Of a DNA stretch of 64,000 nt, positions 1-8,619 are shown piece by piece. The stretch is taken from positions 1,922,001 to 1,986,000 of the forward strand of contig NZ_NWFK02000001.1 of assembly GCF_002313155.2 (NCBI RefSeq), written 5' to 3'. Each line of letters starts with the position of its first letter. Within the stretch, counting starts at the first letter, position 1. The position numbers and the translations under genes are program-made. The notes beneath the pieces were generated by a model. The model made no database searches. It saw only the letters and a list, made by a program, of their open reading frames with translations, and was not told where the DNA came from. The DNA comes from Psychrobacter sp. FDAARGOS_221 (GTDB lineage: Bacteria; Pseudomonadota; Gammaproteobacteria; Pseudomonadales; Moraxellaceae).

Positions 1-835
1 GGCCTGAGCTGGCAGCTTGTTTTGTTTGAGTGTTGGCTTGAGTGTGGGCTTGACTAGCGCCTTGATACTCAAGGATAACCAGTTTACCTTCACGCGCAGA
101 GCCACGTGACACCGCTAAGAAGCAGTTCATGCCAAGTGATTCCATTTCGCTTTCACCAACCACAGTCACTTTTAATAAGTCTGGGTAGGCTTTTTCTAAT
201 GCTTTGGCTTGATCGGCCATATATTCAGGGAAGCAGACGTTACCTGGCTCATTGGCAACAGTACGTGCCAGTGATTGACCTTGGTTGACTGCGCTGACGT
301 AATCAACGATGGCTGGATCTACTGAGCTAACCAAAGTTACTTGAGATAGGGTAGCTTCTGTGGTTTCTGATTTGTATTTGTCAAAGCGGTAGCTGGCGTT
401 TAATAGGCTAAGCGCAAATTGTTGCACACTATTTTCAGATAGTGCATCGCCAATCACCACAATGAGATCGCTGACACGCTTGTGTGCATTTTTATAAACA
501 GCAGTCGCTACTTTTTGTAGGTTGCTGGCCGATAGTTTGTCAGGGTTACCTACACCAACCAATAACAGTTGTAGCGGTGCTTTTTTAGCATCTGCTGCTA
601 ATGCATAATCTGCTACAGTTTGGCCCACTTTACCTTCAAAGTCAGACGCTTCGATAAGCGCGTCAATACGCTGTTGATAAGCGTCTAGCTCTTTTGATTG
701 GCCCAATACGTTTGAGTTTTCATCAACCAAAACCGTTAGGCACTGAGTTGAGGCATCAAGGCTTTGGCTTTTTTTAAGACGTTTTTTAGTAGTTAACTTA
801 GGTAATTTGTTATTGATAGACAAAGATAAGCTCAT
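1..835 (-). CDS. pepA: Leucyl aminopeptidase, N-terminal part (runs off left edge)
   Basis: Cytosolic M17 metallopeptidase that removes N-terminal residues from peptides. The leftward frame opens with MSLSLSINNK at 835 and stays open to the window edge, about 278 residues. It covers the N-terminal macro-like domain and the start of the catalytic half: the family segment around SLARTVANEPGN is visible, and the frame ends just after a Gln/Ala/Thr-rich stretch that looks like an insertion. The metal-binding residues lie outside the window. A ribosome site (AGGAAT) sits just upstream of the ATG. The gene is divergent from lptF, the same arrangement as pepA/lptFG in Escherichia coli. The family assignment is firm; the length of the whole protein cannot be seen. 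Confidence 0.88.
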   Translation of the reverse strand, partial: MSLSLSINNKLPKLTTKKRLKKSQSLDASTQCLTVLVDENSNVLGQSKELDAYQQRIDALIEASDFEGKVGQTVADYALAADAKKAPLQLLLVGVGNPDKLSASNLQKVATAVYKNAHKRVSDLIVVIGDALSENSVQQFALSLLNASYRFDKYKSETTEATLSQVTLVSSVDPAIVDYVSAVNQGQSLARTVANEPGNVCFPEYMADQAKALEKAYPDLLKVTVVGESEMESLGMNCFLAVSRGSAREGKLVILEYQGASQAHTQANTQTKQAASSG

Positions 836-1352
836 AATTATTCCTATATTTATTATGTTTAACAAGTGAGGTTAAAAAAACCAGGTCTAAAGAATGATAT
901 TCAACAATAGATGTGTTTGTGGCTGCTGTTTTACGTTTAACAGACTGTTTAACAGGCCTTGATTTAAGTCTTAGCAAGGTTCGAATGGTTTGGCAGCCAC
1001 TGTCTTTTATAGGGTGTTTTTATCTTATTAGAAAGGTCTATAGTCTAACATATTGGCAAAAAGTGTGGACAGGCTAAGCCGCAATAGACCCTTATCATCT
1101 CCTTATTGGCTTCATGCCAGCCCCGAAACATGACAACACCAAAACATGCTAGGATAAGACCGTTATCTTACACTGAATATGACTATCATCGCGACAGTGC
1201 TTACGATTATAATACGTGCTGACTGTCAGTCTTGTCTGTCTGATAGATAAACTGTAATAGATTGCTGTATAGTCTTTGTTAAAAAGCACCCAATGATTGC
1301 CTTTTATCTTTATCTTAACTTCATCTAATCAACTTATAATTTGAGTTTGCCT
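836..1352. other. Divergent promoter region between pepA and lptF
   Basis: About 500 bases without a convincing gene. Both flanking genes read outward, so it must hold both promoters. A perfect TATAAT lies at 1208-1213 in the lptF direction, but no good -35 box is found at the usual distance. A short hairpin-capable stretch (GATAA/TTATC) lies near 1154. No repeat or RNA gene was recognised. Confidence 0.5.
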
Positions 1353-2801
1353 GTGATTCTACGCCGATACATGACCCGACAAGTTGCTTCAACTACCGCA
1401 TTGGTATTGGGGTTTTTGGTGATATTACTTTTGGGCGGACGCATGATCCGCTATTTTGGCCTTGCTGCTGAAGGACGCCTTGATGTGGGCTTGTTGTTTA
1501 CCATTATTGGTTACAACCTGCCTTACTTCTTAGAGCTGGTACTGCCTTTATCATTTTTCATTGGCCTAATGCTGGTATTTGGTCGCTTATATGTCGACCA
1601 TGAAATGGCGGTATTAAACAGCAGTGGTATCTCTAGAGGTCGATTGGCTCGCTTAATGACGCCGCTGATTGTGCTGCTATTTATTGTCGAAGCAGGTCTG
1701 TCACTCTATGGTAAGCCTTGGGGTGTCAAAAGTGCGGACGAAATTTGGCAGCAGCAATCGATAAGCAGCGCTTTTGACTTAATTCGCCCTCAGTCCTTTA
1801 TTAGTAGTGATGACTACCATCTATATGTCGGCAGCATGAATGAAGACAGAACTGAGCTGCAAGATGTCATCTTAATTCAGACTGCCAAAGACAAACAAGC
1901 GGTCGATGGCGCGTCTATGCCAGACGACTTACAACCGCCAGAGACACAAGCTGCGGCCGAAGCACCTGCTGCTAATACAGATGGCAATGTTGATAACAAC
2001 ACGGATGCAGTCGATTCAGACTCAGAGCAACTTTCATTAAAAGAAGATAAAGCAGTCACCGCCTTGACTGATCCAGTTGTAACCGCACAAACCGGTAGCT
2101 CAGAAAATCGTTCTGGCAGCCGTGATGTGATTGTGCTTGCGAAGCGCGCGGTGCAAGTGGGTGACCGAATCAATAGTGACAGCACACAGTTGGATCTGTA
2201 TCAAGGTCGTCGTTATGAGGTCGGTGCAGACAGCTTGGTTTACAATCAGATTAGTTTTGAGCGATATCGTATTACTATTAATCAGCCGCCAAATGATGTA
2301 ATTACCGAGGACAATGTGGCGACTTTACCGTTACCTATCTTATGGGAAGCAGCAACTGGTCAAGCGATGCCATTATCAGATATCGAGCAGGGCACACCAG
2401 CATTTGATGAAATGGTGTCACAAAATAAGCAGCAGGTATTGGCGGCAAAAGCTGAGCTTGGTTATCGTCTGTCACTGCCTTGGTTAATCATTATTGCACC
2501 GATGCTTGCTGTGCCGTTGGCGCAGGTGCGTCCAAGACAAGGCCGCTGGTTACGCTTATTGCCAGCGATCATGATATATACCAGCTGTGCGCTAGTGATT
2601 ATTTCATTAAAGAATGCGGTGACCAAAGGCAACATTTCCGTAGCCAGTTATCCCTTAGTGATTATTGGCTTTATGATACTGGCGCTCTATCTAAACTGGG
2701 CCAGCCGTATCCATCACAGAGTAAGATTTAGATTGGGACAAGGTGCGACTCAAACGACGACATCACATGATAATACAACGAACAAAGGAGGTCGGTCATG
2801 A
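1353..2801 (+). CDS. lptF: LPS export ABC transporter permease LptF
   Basis: Inner-membrane permease of the LptB2FG complex, which extracts lipopolysaccharide from the inner membrane and passes it to LptC/LptA. Three N-terminal membrane helices (about residues 10-120), a periplasmic domain and three C-terminal helices (about 375-455) match the LptF/LptG family. The GTG at 1353 gives MILRRYMTRQ, the usual LptF beginning; TTG at 1341 is an alternative, and none of the starts has a clear ribosome site. At about 482 residues it is roughly 115 longer than E. coli LptF (366). The excess is mostly an Ala/Asp/Asn/Ser-rich low-complexity stretch around residues 185-255 of the periplasmic part. It overlaps lptG by 4 bases (ATGA), indicating translational coupling. 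Confidence 0.93.
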   Translation: MILRRYMTRQVASTTALVLGFLVILLLGGRMIRYFGLAAEGRLDVGLLFTIIGYNLPYFLELVLPLSFFIGLMLVFGRLYVDHEMAVLNSSGISRGRLARLMTPLIVLLFIVEAGLSLYGKPWGVKSADEIWQQQSISSAFDLIRPQSFISSDDYHLYVGSMNEDRTELQDVILIQTAKDKQAVDGASMPDDLQPPETQAAAEAPAANTDGNVDNNTDAVDSDSEQLSLKEDKAVTALTDPVVTAQTGSSENRSGSRDVIVLAKRAVQVGDRINSDSTQLDLYQGRRYEVGADSLVYNQISFERYRITINQPPNDVITEDNVATLPLPILWEAATGQAMPLSDIEQGTPAFDEMVSQNKQQVLAAKAELGYRLSLPWLIIIAPMLAVPLAQVRPRQGRWLRLLPAIMIYTSCALVIISLKNAVTKGNISVASYPLVIIGFMILALYLNWASRIHHRVRFRLGQGATQTTTSHDNTTNKGGRS

Positions 2802-4096
2802 AGCACAGTAACTCCGGCCGTACCACTACCTTTAGACAGGTTGATGCTGGCAAAATATTGTCACGCTATGTCAAAAAAAATGCGCTGTTCGCGATGCTGT
2901 TTTCAGTATTGGGGCTTTGGGCATTACAGGTGGTCTTCTCTTATTTAGCTGAGCTAGAAGATATCACCGACAGCTATACTTATTTGGACGCGTTGACCTA
3001 TATTGCCTACCGCTCACCTTACTTCTTAGAGCAGTTCACCCCTACAGGTGCGTTATTGGGCGCAGTGATAGGTTTGGGCTTATTGGCCAATAACTCTGAG
3101 CTGATTATCATGCGTGCGGCAGGGCTGAGTATTTACCGCATTGTTGGCTGGGTATTGCAGCCGGCGATTTTGTTTGTGGTCATGGCATTAGCGATTAACC
3201 AGTATGTACTGCCAGATACCAACTTAAAAGCCAATCAGATTCGTAAGCCAGATACCTCTATGTTGGCTTCGGTCAATGGCTACTGGACCTTACAAGATGC
3301 ATCAGAAGCCGCGGTCAGCGATGACTCAGGCGTTGTCTCTGATCACAATATTATCTTTATCGACTATGCAGATGCCAACGGTAATATTGGTGAAGTGAAG
3401 CGCTGGCATTTGGATGCAGATAACAATTTAACCGCGGTATCAAAAGCATCAGGCGGTATTTATTCAGCCAATGATGCTGAGGCTAGTGGTAACACTGACG
3501 CAGGCGCTAAACCTAGCTTAAGTGCTGATGAAGATCAGGCCAATTATCAATGGCAGCTACAAGATGTCACCACTTTGAAGCTTGCTGAAAGAGCAGTCAG
3601 TGTCGATGACGATCAGGCAGCGAATCAAACAGATGCTTCAGTGGATCTATTACAAAGCAATGAGCCTTTGGTCGCCACTAACACAGAGTCAAGCGATGTG
3701 ATTAGTTTGCCAATTTCACCGAGCTCAGTTTACTTGCTGACGCGCCGCGCTGAGGATTTATCGTTAACTCAGCTGTATGAACACAAGCGCTTTAATGCGT
3801 CACAAGGCACGCGCTCTTTAGAGCACGAAGTTGCCTTCTGGCAAAAGCTGTTGTCACCATTTGCGATTTTATCGTTGGTGATTGTGGCCTGTTCGTTCGT
3901 CTTTGGCTCACTGCGCACCCACAGCTTAGGTCTGCGTATTGTGGTTGCATTAATCTTTGGTCTGTTGTTTAGCTACATCCAAGATTTGACCGGCTATGTG
4001 GCGCTAGCAACCGGCGCATCACCGTTGTTAATGGTACTGCTGCCTATCATCGGTAGTGCGGCTTTAGGGCTGTATTTAATCAAGCGGCAAGGTTAA
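2798..4096 (+). CDS. lptG: LPS export ABC transporter permease LptG
   Basis: Partner permease of LptF in the lipopolysaccharide exporter. Six predicted helices are arranged three plus three around a periplasmic domain; the first helix follows ILSRYVKKNALFAMLFSVLG and the last three fill residues about 345-430. The 432 residues exceed E. coli LptG (360); the extra length is an Asp/Ala/Ser-rich stretch at about 205-300, comparable in style to the insert in LptF. The start is secure: a strong AAAGGAGG ribosome site precedes the ATG, which overlaps the lptF stop. A strong terminator follows 40 bases after the stop, closing a two-gene operon. Confidence 0.94.
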   Translation: MKHSNSGRTTTFRQVDAGKILSRYVKKNALFAMLFSVLGLWALQVVFSYLAELEDITDSYTYLDALTYIAYRSPYFLEQFTPTGALLGAVIGLGLLANNSELIIMRAAGLSIYRIVGWVLQPAILFVVMALAINQYVLPDTNLKANQIRKPDTSMLASVNGYWTLQDASEAAVSDDSGVVSDHNIIFIDYADANGNIGEVKRWHLDADNNLTAVSKASGGIYSANDAEASGNTDAGAKPSLSADEDQANYQWQLQDVTTLKLAERAVSVDDDQAANQTDASVDLLQSNEPLVATNTESSDVISLPISPSSVYLLTRRAEDLSLTQLYEHKRFNASQGTRSLEHEVAFWQKLLSPFAILSLVIVACSFVFGSLRTHSLGLRIVVALIFGLLFSYIQDLTGYVALATGASPLLMVLLPIIGSAALGLYLIKRQG

Positions 4097-4135
4097 AAAA
4101 CAGCTGGCATAATGCAAAACTCCAGTATCAATACC

Positions 4136-4168
4136 AAAAAGCCCCGACTCAATGAGTCGGGGCTTTTT
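4136..4168. terminator. Bidirectional rho-independent terminator
   Basis: A perfect GC-rich stem (GCCCCGACTC pairing with GAGTCGGGGC, loop AAT) flanked by five A on the left and five T on the right. It sits between the converging lptG and methyltransferase genes and can serve both. Confidence 0.93.
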
Positions 4169-4215
4169 ATTATATTTGCTAGAGCAAACTATGTTATCGA
4201 CTGTTGTAGCGAGGT

Positions 4216-4824
4216 TTAGTCTTTAATCGCCATGGTGACAGTGTAGGTTTTGCCCTGTTTTACTTTATCGGCATTACCAAACACTTCGGTACAAGCGCGC
4301 TTCATAAACTGGCGTAGGCCATTGATGGTGACCACATAAAAGCGGCCGCCAGAGCGCAGCTTGCTGTAGGCGTCGAGCAAGTACAGATAGTGCTGCTCTT
4401 TACCGACTTTGGCCGGCAAGTTGGTCATAACCAGGCTGAAGTCTTTGTTTGGGTCAACATGATTAAAGCCGTTTGATAAATGCACATCGACGTTTTTAAG
4501 ACCATTTTTCTCGCAGTTACGGCGGGCATATTCCACCGCCATAAAGTCTTTATCAATCAAAGTGTGCTGACCTTGCGGACATTCACGTGCAGCCGCCATG
4601 CCCAGCACCCCATAACCACAGCCCAAATCGATTGAATCATCATCAGGTTGGAAGTCGATATAGTCGAGTAGCATCAGGCTACCAGCGTCTAGTTTTTCTG
4701 GTGAAAAGATGCCCCACGTGGTGGTGAAGTGCATCGGCTTACCCAGTACGTCTTGGGTAAAGGTGATGTCTTCACGCCAGTGTTTGGCTTTTTCTAATAA
4801 ATCTGCAGGAGGGGTGTGGGTCAT
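4216..4824 (-). CDS. Small-domain class I SAM methyltransferase (RsmC/YbxB-like)
   Basis: Probable S-adenosylmethionine-dependent methyltransferase; members of this family often methylate guanine in 16S or 23S rRNA, but the substrate here is unknown. Of 202 residues, about 60-180 form the Rossmann core: motif I is DLGCGYGVLG (about 68-77) and the acidic end of strand 2 is LIDKD. The motif that is usually NPPF or NPPI reads NLPAK (about 135), so the first Pro is Leu. It looks like the catalytic half of RsmC without the N-terminal duplicate. It lies 79 bases downstream of the phosphatase gene and may be in one transcript with it. Confidence 0.8.
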   Translation of the reverse strand: MTHTPPADLLEKAKHWREDITFTQDVLGKPMHFTTTWGIFSPEKLDAGSLMLLDYIDFQPDDDSIDLGCGYGVLGMAAARECPQGQHTLIDKDFMAVEYARRNCEKNGLKNVDVHLSNGFNHVDPNKDFSLVMTNLPAKVGKEQHYLYLLDAYSKLRSGGRFYVVTINGLRQFMKRACTEVFGNADKVKQGKTYTVTMAIKD

Positions 4825-4903
4825 GAGGTTGCCTTAAAGGTTACAGTGTTGGTTCTATATGAGCGTCAAATCAAGAATGATAAATAAAGAACGTCAAATA
4901 AGA

Positions 4904-5596
4904 TTAGCGATATTGTGACATCACCCAATCAACTAGGCTTTGAAAATCATCAAACGCCATGGTTGGATTTAAGTCGCGAATGTCTTGACCGTAATTATAA
5001 CCGTAAGACAGCCCCAGTGTGTCAATATTGGCATTTTGACCGGCAAAAATATCGTTTTTAGAGTCGCCAATCATTACCGCATGCTCTGGCGCAATATCTA
5101 AGCTGCGACACACGTGGCGCAAAGGCTCAGGATCTGGTTTTTTGACTGGTAAGCTATCACCGCCCAGTACTTCGGTAAATAAATCACTCCAGCCAAAAGA
5201 CTCTAAAATCTTAGGCACAAAGCGGATTGGCTTATTGGTGACCAATGCGAGAGTAAAGCCGGCTTGTTTTAATTGTTTTAAGCCTTGATCGACATTTGGA
5301 TAAGCAACGGTGTTATTGCCACTGACTTTGGCGTAGGCGTCGAAGAAAACCTGTTCGGCATGGTCAGCATCTTCTTTGCTTAACTGGCCGTCAGCGACCT
5401 CTACAGAGCCAACCAGCGCACGTTCTACTAACATACGTGAGCCATTACCAACCCAGTTACGTATGGTGTCGATGGGGTAGGTCGGCTTGCCCAGGGTGCT
5501 TAGCATGTCGTTGGTGGCTTGGGCTAAATCAGGCACGCTATCGATTAAAGTGCCATCGAAATCAAAAATAAGCAGTTCTTTTTTTACAGCAGTCAT
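4904..5596 (-). CDS. gph: Phosphoglycolate phosphatase (HAD family)
   Basis: HAD-superfamily phosphatase that hydrolyses 2-phosphoglycolate, a product of oxidative DNA-end repair, to glycolate. HAD motif I is FDFDGTLIDS (residues 11-20), with the nucleophile Asp and the acid Asp; motif II is the LVTNKP block near 117; motif III Lys lies in PVKKPDPEPL; motif IV is MIGDSKNDI. The 230-residue length is normal for Gph. Other HAD phosphatases of this subgroup, such as pyrophosphatases, cannot be excluded by motif alone. It is in a leftward run with the DUF4385 gene upstream (76-base gap) and the methyltransferase downstream. Confidence 0.85.
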   Translation of the reverse strand: MTAVKKELLIFDFDGTLIDSVPDLAQATNDMLSTLGKPTYPIDTIRNWVGNGSRMLVERALVGSVEVADGQLSKEDADHAEQVFFDAYAKVSGNNTVAYPNVDQGLKQLKQAGFTLALVTNKPIRFVPKILESFGWSDLFTEVLGGDSLPVKKPDPEPLRHVCRSLDIAPEHAVMIGDSKNDIFAGQNANIDTLGLSYGYNYGQDIRDLNPTMAFDDFQSLVDWVMSQYR

Positions 5597-5672
5597 AGTT
5601 ATCTCAGGTTATAAGTAATAAAAATAAGAAATAGGTTAAACGGATGTGTGTTTATAGGGTTTAGAAGATCAT

Positions 5673-6173
5673 TTATTCAACGTCTTTGTATTTTTCGCGG
5701 TGTTCTTTTTTCATTTTTAAATAGGTGTCGTTTTCACGGCATAAGTCCCATTTTTGTTTAAAAATACGAGCTGACTCTGCTTTGACAGGGTCTTCCTCAT
5801 CACGAGGCAACTCCTCTCGGCCATGAGCGCCGCTTTGACCCTTTTTATCATCTGGTACAGGGCCTTTGTATTTTTTGCCGCCTTTGTGATTGGCATAACG
5901 GCGTGCACGGGTATAGCCCATTTGTAAAAACTTACGTGCCATGTCAGCGCCAACAAAATCATTATTGTCCAAATAATCTAAGAACATTTGATAGATTTTG
6001 TCGCTACTCTCAGTGGCAACATCAGGTGTGGCAAAGCGCCAATACGGTAGGATTTCCGATTTGTAAGGCTCAACCAATAGTACACCTTGCTCACCGCGAC
6101 CGACACGGTAGAGTTCTGGATGCTCGCGCAGATTCAGTTTTTTGTAATCTAGGTCGTAATCAAATTCACGCAT
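5673..6173 (-). CDS. DUF4385 family protein
   Basis: A 166-residue soluble protein matching the DUF4385 pattern as I recall it: an N-terminal FDYDLDYKKLNLREHPELYR block, then a segment with YWRFATPDVA, then GADMARKFLQMGYTRARRYANHKGGKKY. The family has no established role. The second half is rich in Lys, Arg and Asp and lacks signal peptide or membrane segments, so it is probably cytoplasmic. It is the first gene of a leftward series with gph. The ATG at 6173 is the first in-frame start. Confidence 0.75.
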   Translation of the reverse strand: MREFDYDLDYKKLNLREHPELYRVGRGEQGVLLVEPYKSEILPYWRFATPDVATESSDKIYQMFLDYLDNNDFVGADMARKFLQMGYTRARRYANHKGGKKYKGPVPDDKKGQSGAHGREELPRDEEDPVKAESARIFKQKWDLCRENDTYLKMKKEHREKYKDVE

Positions 6174-6288
6174 AGGTAAAGGTGTTATTTGAATGTCTAA
6201 TATCAGTATAATGGTTAGTGACGCGCAGTAAATATGGACTCTGTTACATTATGGTTTATCAAGATATTAAATAAAAGGTGCTCACGTA

Positions 6289-6717
6289 ATGGATACATTG
6301 GTTTTTTATTCAAAAATAGACTGGTGGATAGGTGGGTTACTGGTGTTGATGGCTATTATGTTTCTGCTATTTCCCTTATGGGAATGGAAATATAATACAG
6401 AGCGCTCTATTCACAGTAAGATTTTGATTGGTATTTTGATTTGGCCATGGGCGTTGTTGCCACTGTGGTTACTATTGAGTATTGAGTATAGAGTGACAGA
6501 AAGGCAGTTAGTGGTGGAGTCGGGGTTAGGTGAAACTGAAATTAATATAGAAGATATTACTGATATTACACCCACTCACAATACACTCTCAGCACCAGCA
6601 TTGTCTCTGGATCGATTAGAAGTGGTCTATGCGGATAAAAGCATTATTATATCGCCTAAGCACAAACAGGCTTTTTTAGAAGCGATAGAACAACGAAAAC
6701 AACAATTAGATAAATAA
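6289..6717 (+). CDS. Small membrane protein with PH-like domain
   Basis: A 142-residue protein with two predicted membrane helices (about 13-30 and 45-65) followed by a cytoplasmic C-terminal domain beginning YRVTERQLVVESGLGETEINIEDI. That strand-rich segment, followed by a KSIIISPKHKQAFLEAIE-like helix, resembles bacterial PH domains (bPH_4 type). The function is unknown. The start is supported by AAAGGTG upstream of the ATG. It is divergent from the DUF4385 gene and stands alone. Confidence 0.65.
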   Translation: MDTLVFYSKIDWWIGGLLVLMAIMFLLFPLWEWKYNTERSIHSKILIGILIWPWALLPLWLLLSIEYRVTERQLVVESGLGETEINIEDITDITPTHNTLSAPALSLDRLEVVYADKSIIISPKHKQAFLEAIEQRKQQLDK

Positions 6718-6775
6718 GAAGCCTATATCAAAGTAACTTATATTAAAAGTAGCCTATACCCAAGTGATTAGCCAT

Positions 6776-6812
6776 AAAAAAACCCTCAAACTAAATTAGT
6801 CTGAGGGTATTT
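6776..6812 (-). terminator. Terminator of tRNA-Phe
   Basis: A stem of CCCTCA(A)ACT and AGTCTGAGGG with one mismatch. On the minus strand it is followed by a run of seven T, so it fits the tRNA transcript; the plus-strand T tract is weak but may still help the preceding membrane-protein gene. Confidence 0.8.
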
Positions 6813-6842
6813 TATGCTGTTAAGCAGAATTCGGTATAAAGA

Positions 6843-6918
6843 TGGTGGCTCGAGGCAGAATCGAACTGCCGACACAAGGATTTTCAATCCTTTGCTCTAC
6901 CAACTGAGCTATCGAGCC
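6843..6918 (-). tRNA. tRNA-Phe (anticodon GAA)
   Basis: A 76-base cloverleaf on the minus strand: acceptor GGCTCGA pairs with TCGAGCC, the D arm contains AGCTCAGTTGGTAGAGC, the anticodon loop reads TTGAAAA with anticodon GAA, the T arm holds GTTCGATTC, and the terminal CCA is encoded. It stands alone with its own promoter and terminator. No direct repeat marking an integrated element was seen beside it. Confidence 0.97.
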
Positions 6919-6935
6919 GTCTTTATGAGGTCGCT

Positions 6936-6964
6936 ATTAAACTAAATATTCGCAGGTCTGTCAA
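6936..6964 (-). promoter_or_regulatory. Sigma-70 promoter of tRNA-Phe
   Basis: On the minus strand a perfect -35 TTGACA (6959-6964) is followed by a 17-base spacer and the -10 TTTAAT (6936-6941). Transcription would begin around 6929, about ten bases before the tRNA. The bases after the -10 are GC-rich (AGCGACC), as in growth-rate-controlled stable RNA promoters. Confidence 0.85.
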
Positions 6965-7142
6965 CCCTTTTTTGAAAAATAATGCAAAAAAAGTGCAAAA
7001 AAGTGAAAATAATCGCCAAAACAGCGAAAAAACGACTAAAAGCCAAGTTTTATTAAAAAAATACAGCGTATTCACAATGTTAGGGTTAGGGCATGAAATA
7101 TCACGATAAATATCAAAAATGAGCTTCAATCGCTAAAACAAG

Positions 7143-7577
7143 TTACGATTTGACCCGTAATAATTCATACTCCGTCATAATTTGATGAATATTATCATCG
7201 ACCGGCACAAATTGACGAACCCCTTTGCGAACTTCTTGATCATATACCAATTTAATAAATTTGGCATCAATACCACGATTGACGTTTTCTGGATGTATGG
7301 CCAAATATTGTAAGCGTTTTGCATCGGTCTGACCATCATCAAAGCAGCCGACTGCCGCAATTGGCTTATCATTAAACATGCCCACATACATCAGATTGCC
7401 ACGTTTAAAAGCAGCTTCAAACAAAGCCATCACCGCTTCGGCATCAGCTAAGTCACCTTTGTTGGCATCAGGGCTGTCGTACAACTTGGCAATACGATCG
7501 CGCAGCTCATCTTCATGAGTGGTTTCGCGCATTAAGGGCGCATCAAAACGATTAATAGCAACGGCTTCTAGAGGCAT
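7143..7577 (-). CDS. GNAT-fold protein, PanZ-like acetyl-CoA sensor/acetyltransferase
   Basis: A 144-residue protein with a GNAT-like layout: a central strand MYVGMFNDKPIAAVGCF, a following strand KRLQYLAIHPENVNRGIDAKFIKLV in the place of the acetyl-CoA binding segment, and a C-terminal strand-helix. The canonical Q/RxxGxG/A loop is degraded (NRGIDA), as in PanZ/PanM, the acetyl-CoA-sensing regulator that promotes PanD maturation. That identity is a moderate guess; a generic N-acetyltransferase is the alternative. The ATG at 7577 is chosen because AAGG lies 11 bases upstream; an in-frame TTG at 7598 would add seven residues. Confidence 0.6.
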   Translation of the reverse strand: MPLEAVAINRFDAPLMRETTHEDELRDRIAKLYDSPDANKGDLADAEAVMALFEAAFKRGNLMYVGMFNDKPIAAVGCFDDGQTDAKRLQYLAIHPENVNRGIDAKFIKLVYDQEVRKGVRQFVPVDDNIHQIMTEYELLRVKS

Positions 7578-7869
7578 GATTGTTTTAACCTTAATCAATA
7601 GTTTATTTGGGCGTGCTTATTTTACAAATGCGAGTAGCTATAAGTGCAAGTACCAACAAATGCTAATAGCGATAAAAGGTAGTAAAAACAAGAACAACAC
7701 TTATATTTTAACAAACATTGATTCATTACAGGTCATAAAAGTGGCTTGACTATGGTTTAAGTGCAGGGGGTTTGCTATTATCAAGAGCGTGTTCCTTTAT
7801 TTTTTACCTTTTTTTAATCCGCTACTGACCATTATTGGTTTTTTTATCGACTAAGTGAGCCAATTTGTT

Positions 7870-8496
7870 ATGACTACCTCTATTGATGCAAATCCAGCCA
7901 ATCGTCCACAACGTATCGCCAGTGTTGAGCGCAATACCGCAGAAACTCAAGTTAGCGTCACCGTTAACCTTGATGGTACCGGTCAAGGTACTATCGATAC
8001 CGGTGTGCCTTTTTTAGACCATATGCTTGATCAAATCAAACGTCATGGTTTGTTTGATTTAGACGTCAAATGTAATGGTGACACCTATATTGATGATCAT
8101 CACAGCGTAGAAGATACTGGTATTACCATTGGCCAAGCCTTTGCTAAAGCGTTAGGCGACAAAAAAGGCATTCGTCGTTATGGCCACTTTTATGCGCCAC
8201 TTGATGAGTCACTAACCCGTGCGGTAGTTGATATCTCAGGCCGCCCTGGATTACATATGGACATTCCATTTACTCGCTCGCATGTGGGCAGCTTCGATGT
8301 GGATTTGTTTAGTGAATTCTTCTTTGGGTTTGTCAATCATGCGTGGATGACAGTACACCTAGATAACCTAAAAGGTAAAAACAGTCATCACCAAATTGAG
8401 AGTACCTTTAAAGCCTTTGCACGTGCTTTACGTATGGCCTGTGAATACGATGAAAGAGCATTAAACACCTTGCCATCAACCAAAGAAGCGCTGTAA
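7870..8496 (+). CDS. hisB: Imidazoleglycerol-phosphate dehydratase
   Basis: Converts imidazoleglycerol phosphate to imidazole-acetol phosphate in histidine synthesis. The monofunctional form of 208 residues shows all the family landmarks: [18 protein letters not shown], the metal-binding [11 protein letters not shown], the second HxxxE-type block [17 protein letters not shown], and a SRPGLH-like GRPGLHMDI. The ATG at 7870 is preferred; a GTG at 7855 would add five residues, and neither has a clear ribosome site. There is no fused HisN phosphatase domain. hisH follows after 123 bases; hisF lies 23 kb away. Confidence 0.95.
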   Translation: MTTSIDANPANRPQRIASVERNTAETQVSVTVNLDGTGQGTIDTGVPFLDHMLDQIKRHGLFDLDVKCNGDTYIDDHHSVEDTGITIGQAFAKALGDKKGIRRYGHFYAPLDESLTRAVVDISGRPGLHMDIPFTRSHVGSFDVDLFSEFFFGFVNHAWMTVHLDNLKGKNSHHQIESTFKAFARALRMACEYDERALNTLPSTKEAL

Positions 8497-8508
8497 TATG
8501 CATCATAA

Positions 8509-8551
8509 AATCAAAGCGGTAGTCGCTGTGTCCGTAGTTACCGCTTTGATT
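8509..8551. repeat. Perfect 13-bp inverted repeat between hisB and hisH
   Basis: AATCAAAGCGGTA at 8509-8521 pairs exactly with TACCGCTTTGATT at 8539-8551 around a 17-base loop. There is no T run on either side, so it is not a normal intrinsic terminator; it may stabilise the hisB mRNA end or bind a protein. A second small hairpin (AGCATT/AATGCT) follows near 8559-8578. Confidence 0.75.
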
Positions 8552-8619
8552 GTGAATAGCATTGCATGAGTAATGCTAATAGGTTTATATGACTAAAATA
8601 TCAATATAAGACATCCTTT

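Noticed and set aside
6843..6918. tRNA-Phe as an integration site of a mobile element
   Set aside because: No direct repeat of the tRNA end, integrase or composition change next to it.
6923..7129. 68-residue leftward frame upstream of tRNA-Phe
   Set aside because: It covers the tRNA promoter, is very Phe/Leu-rich and has no ribosome site.
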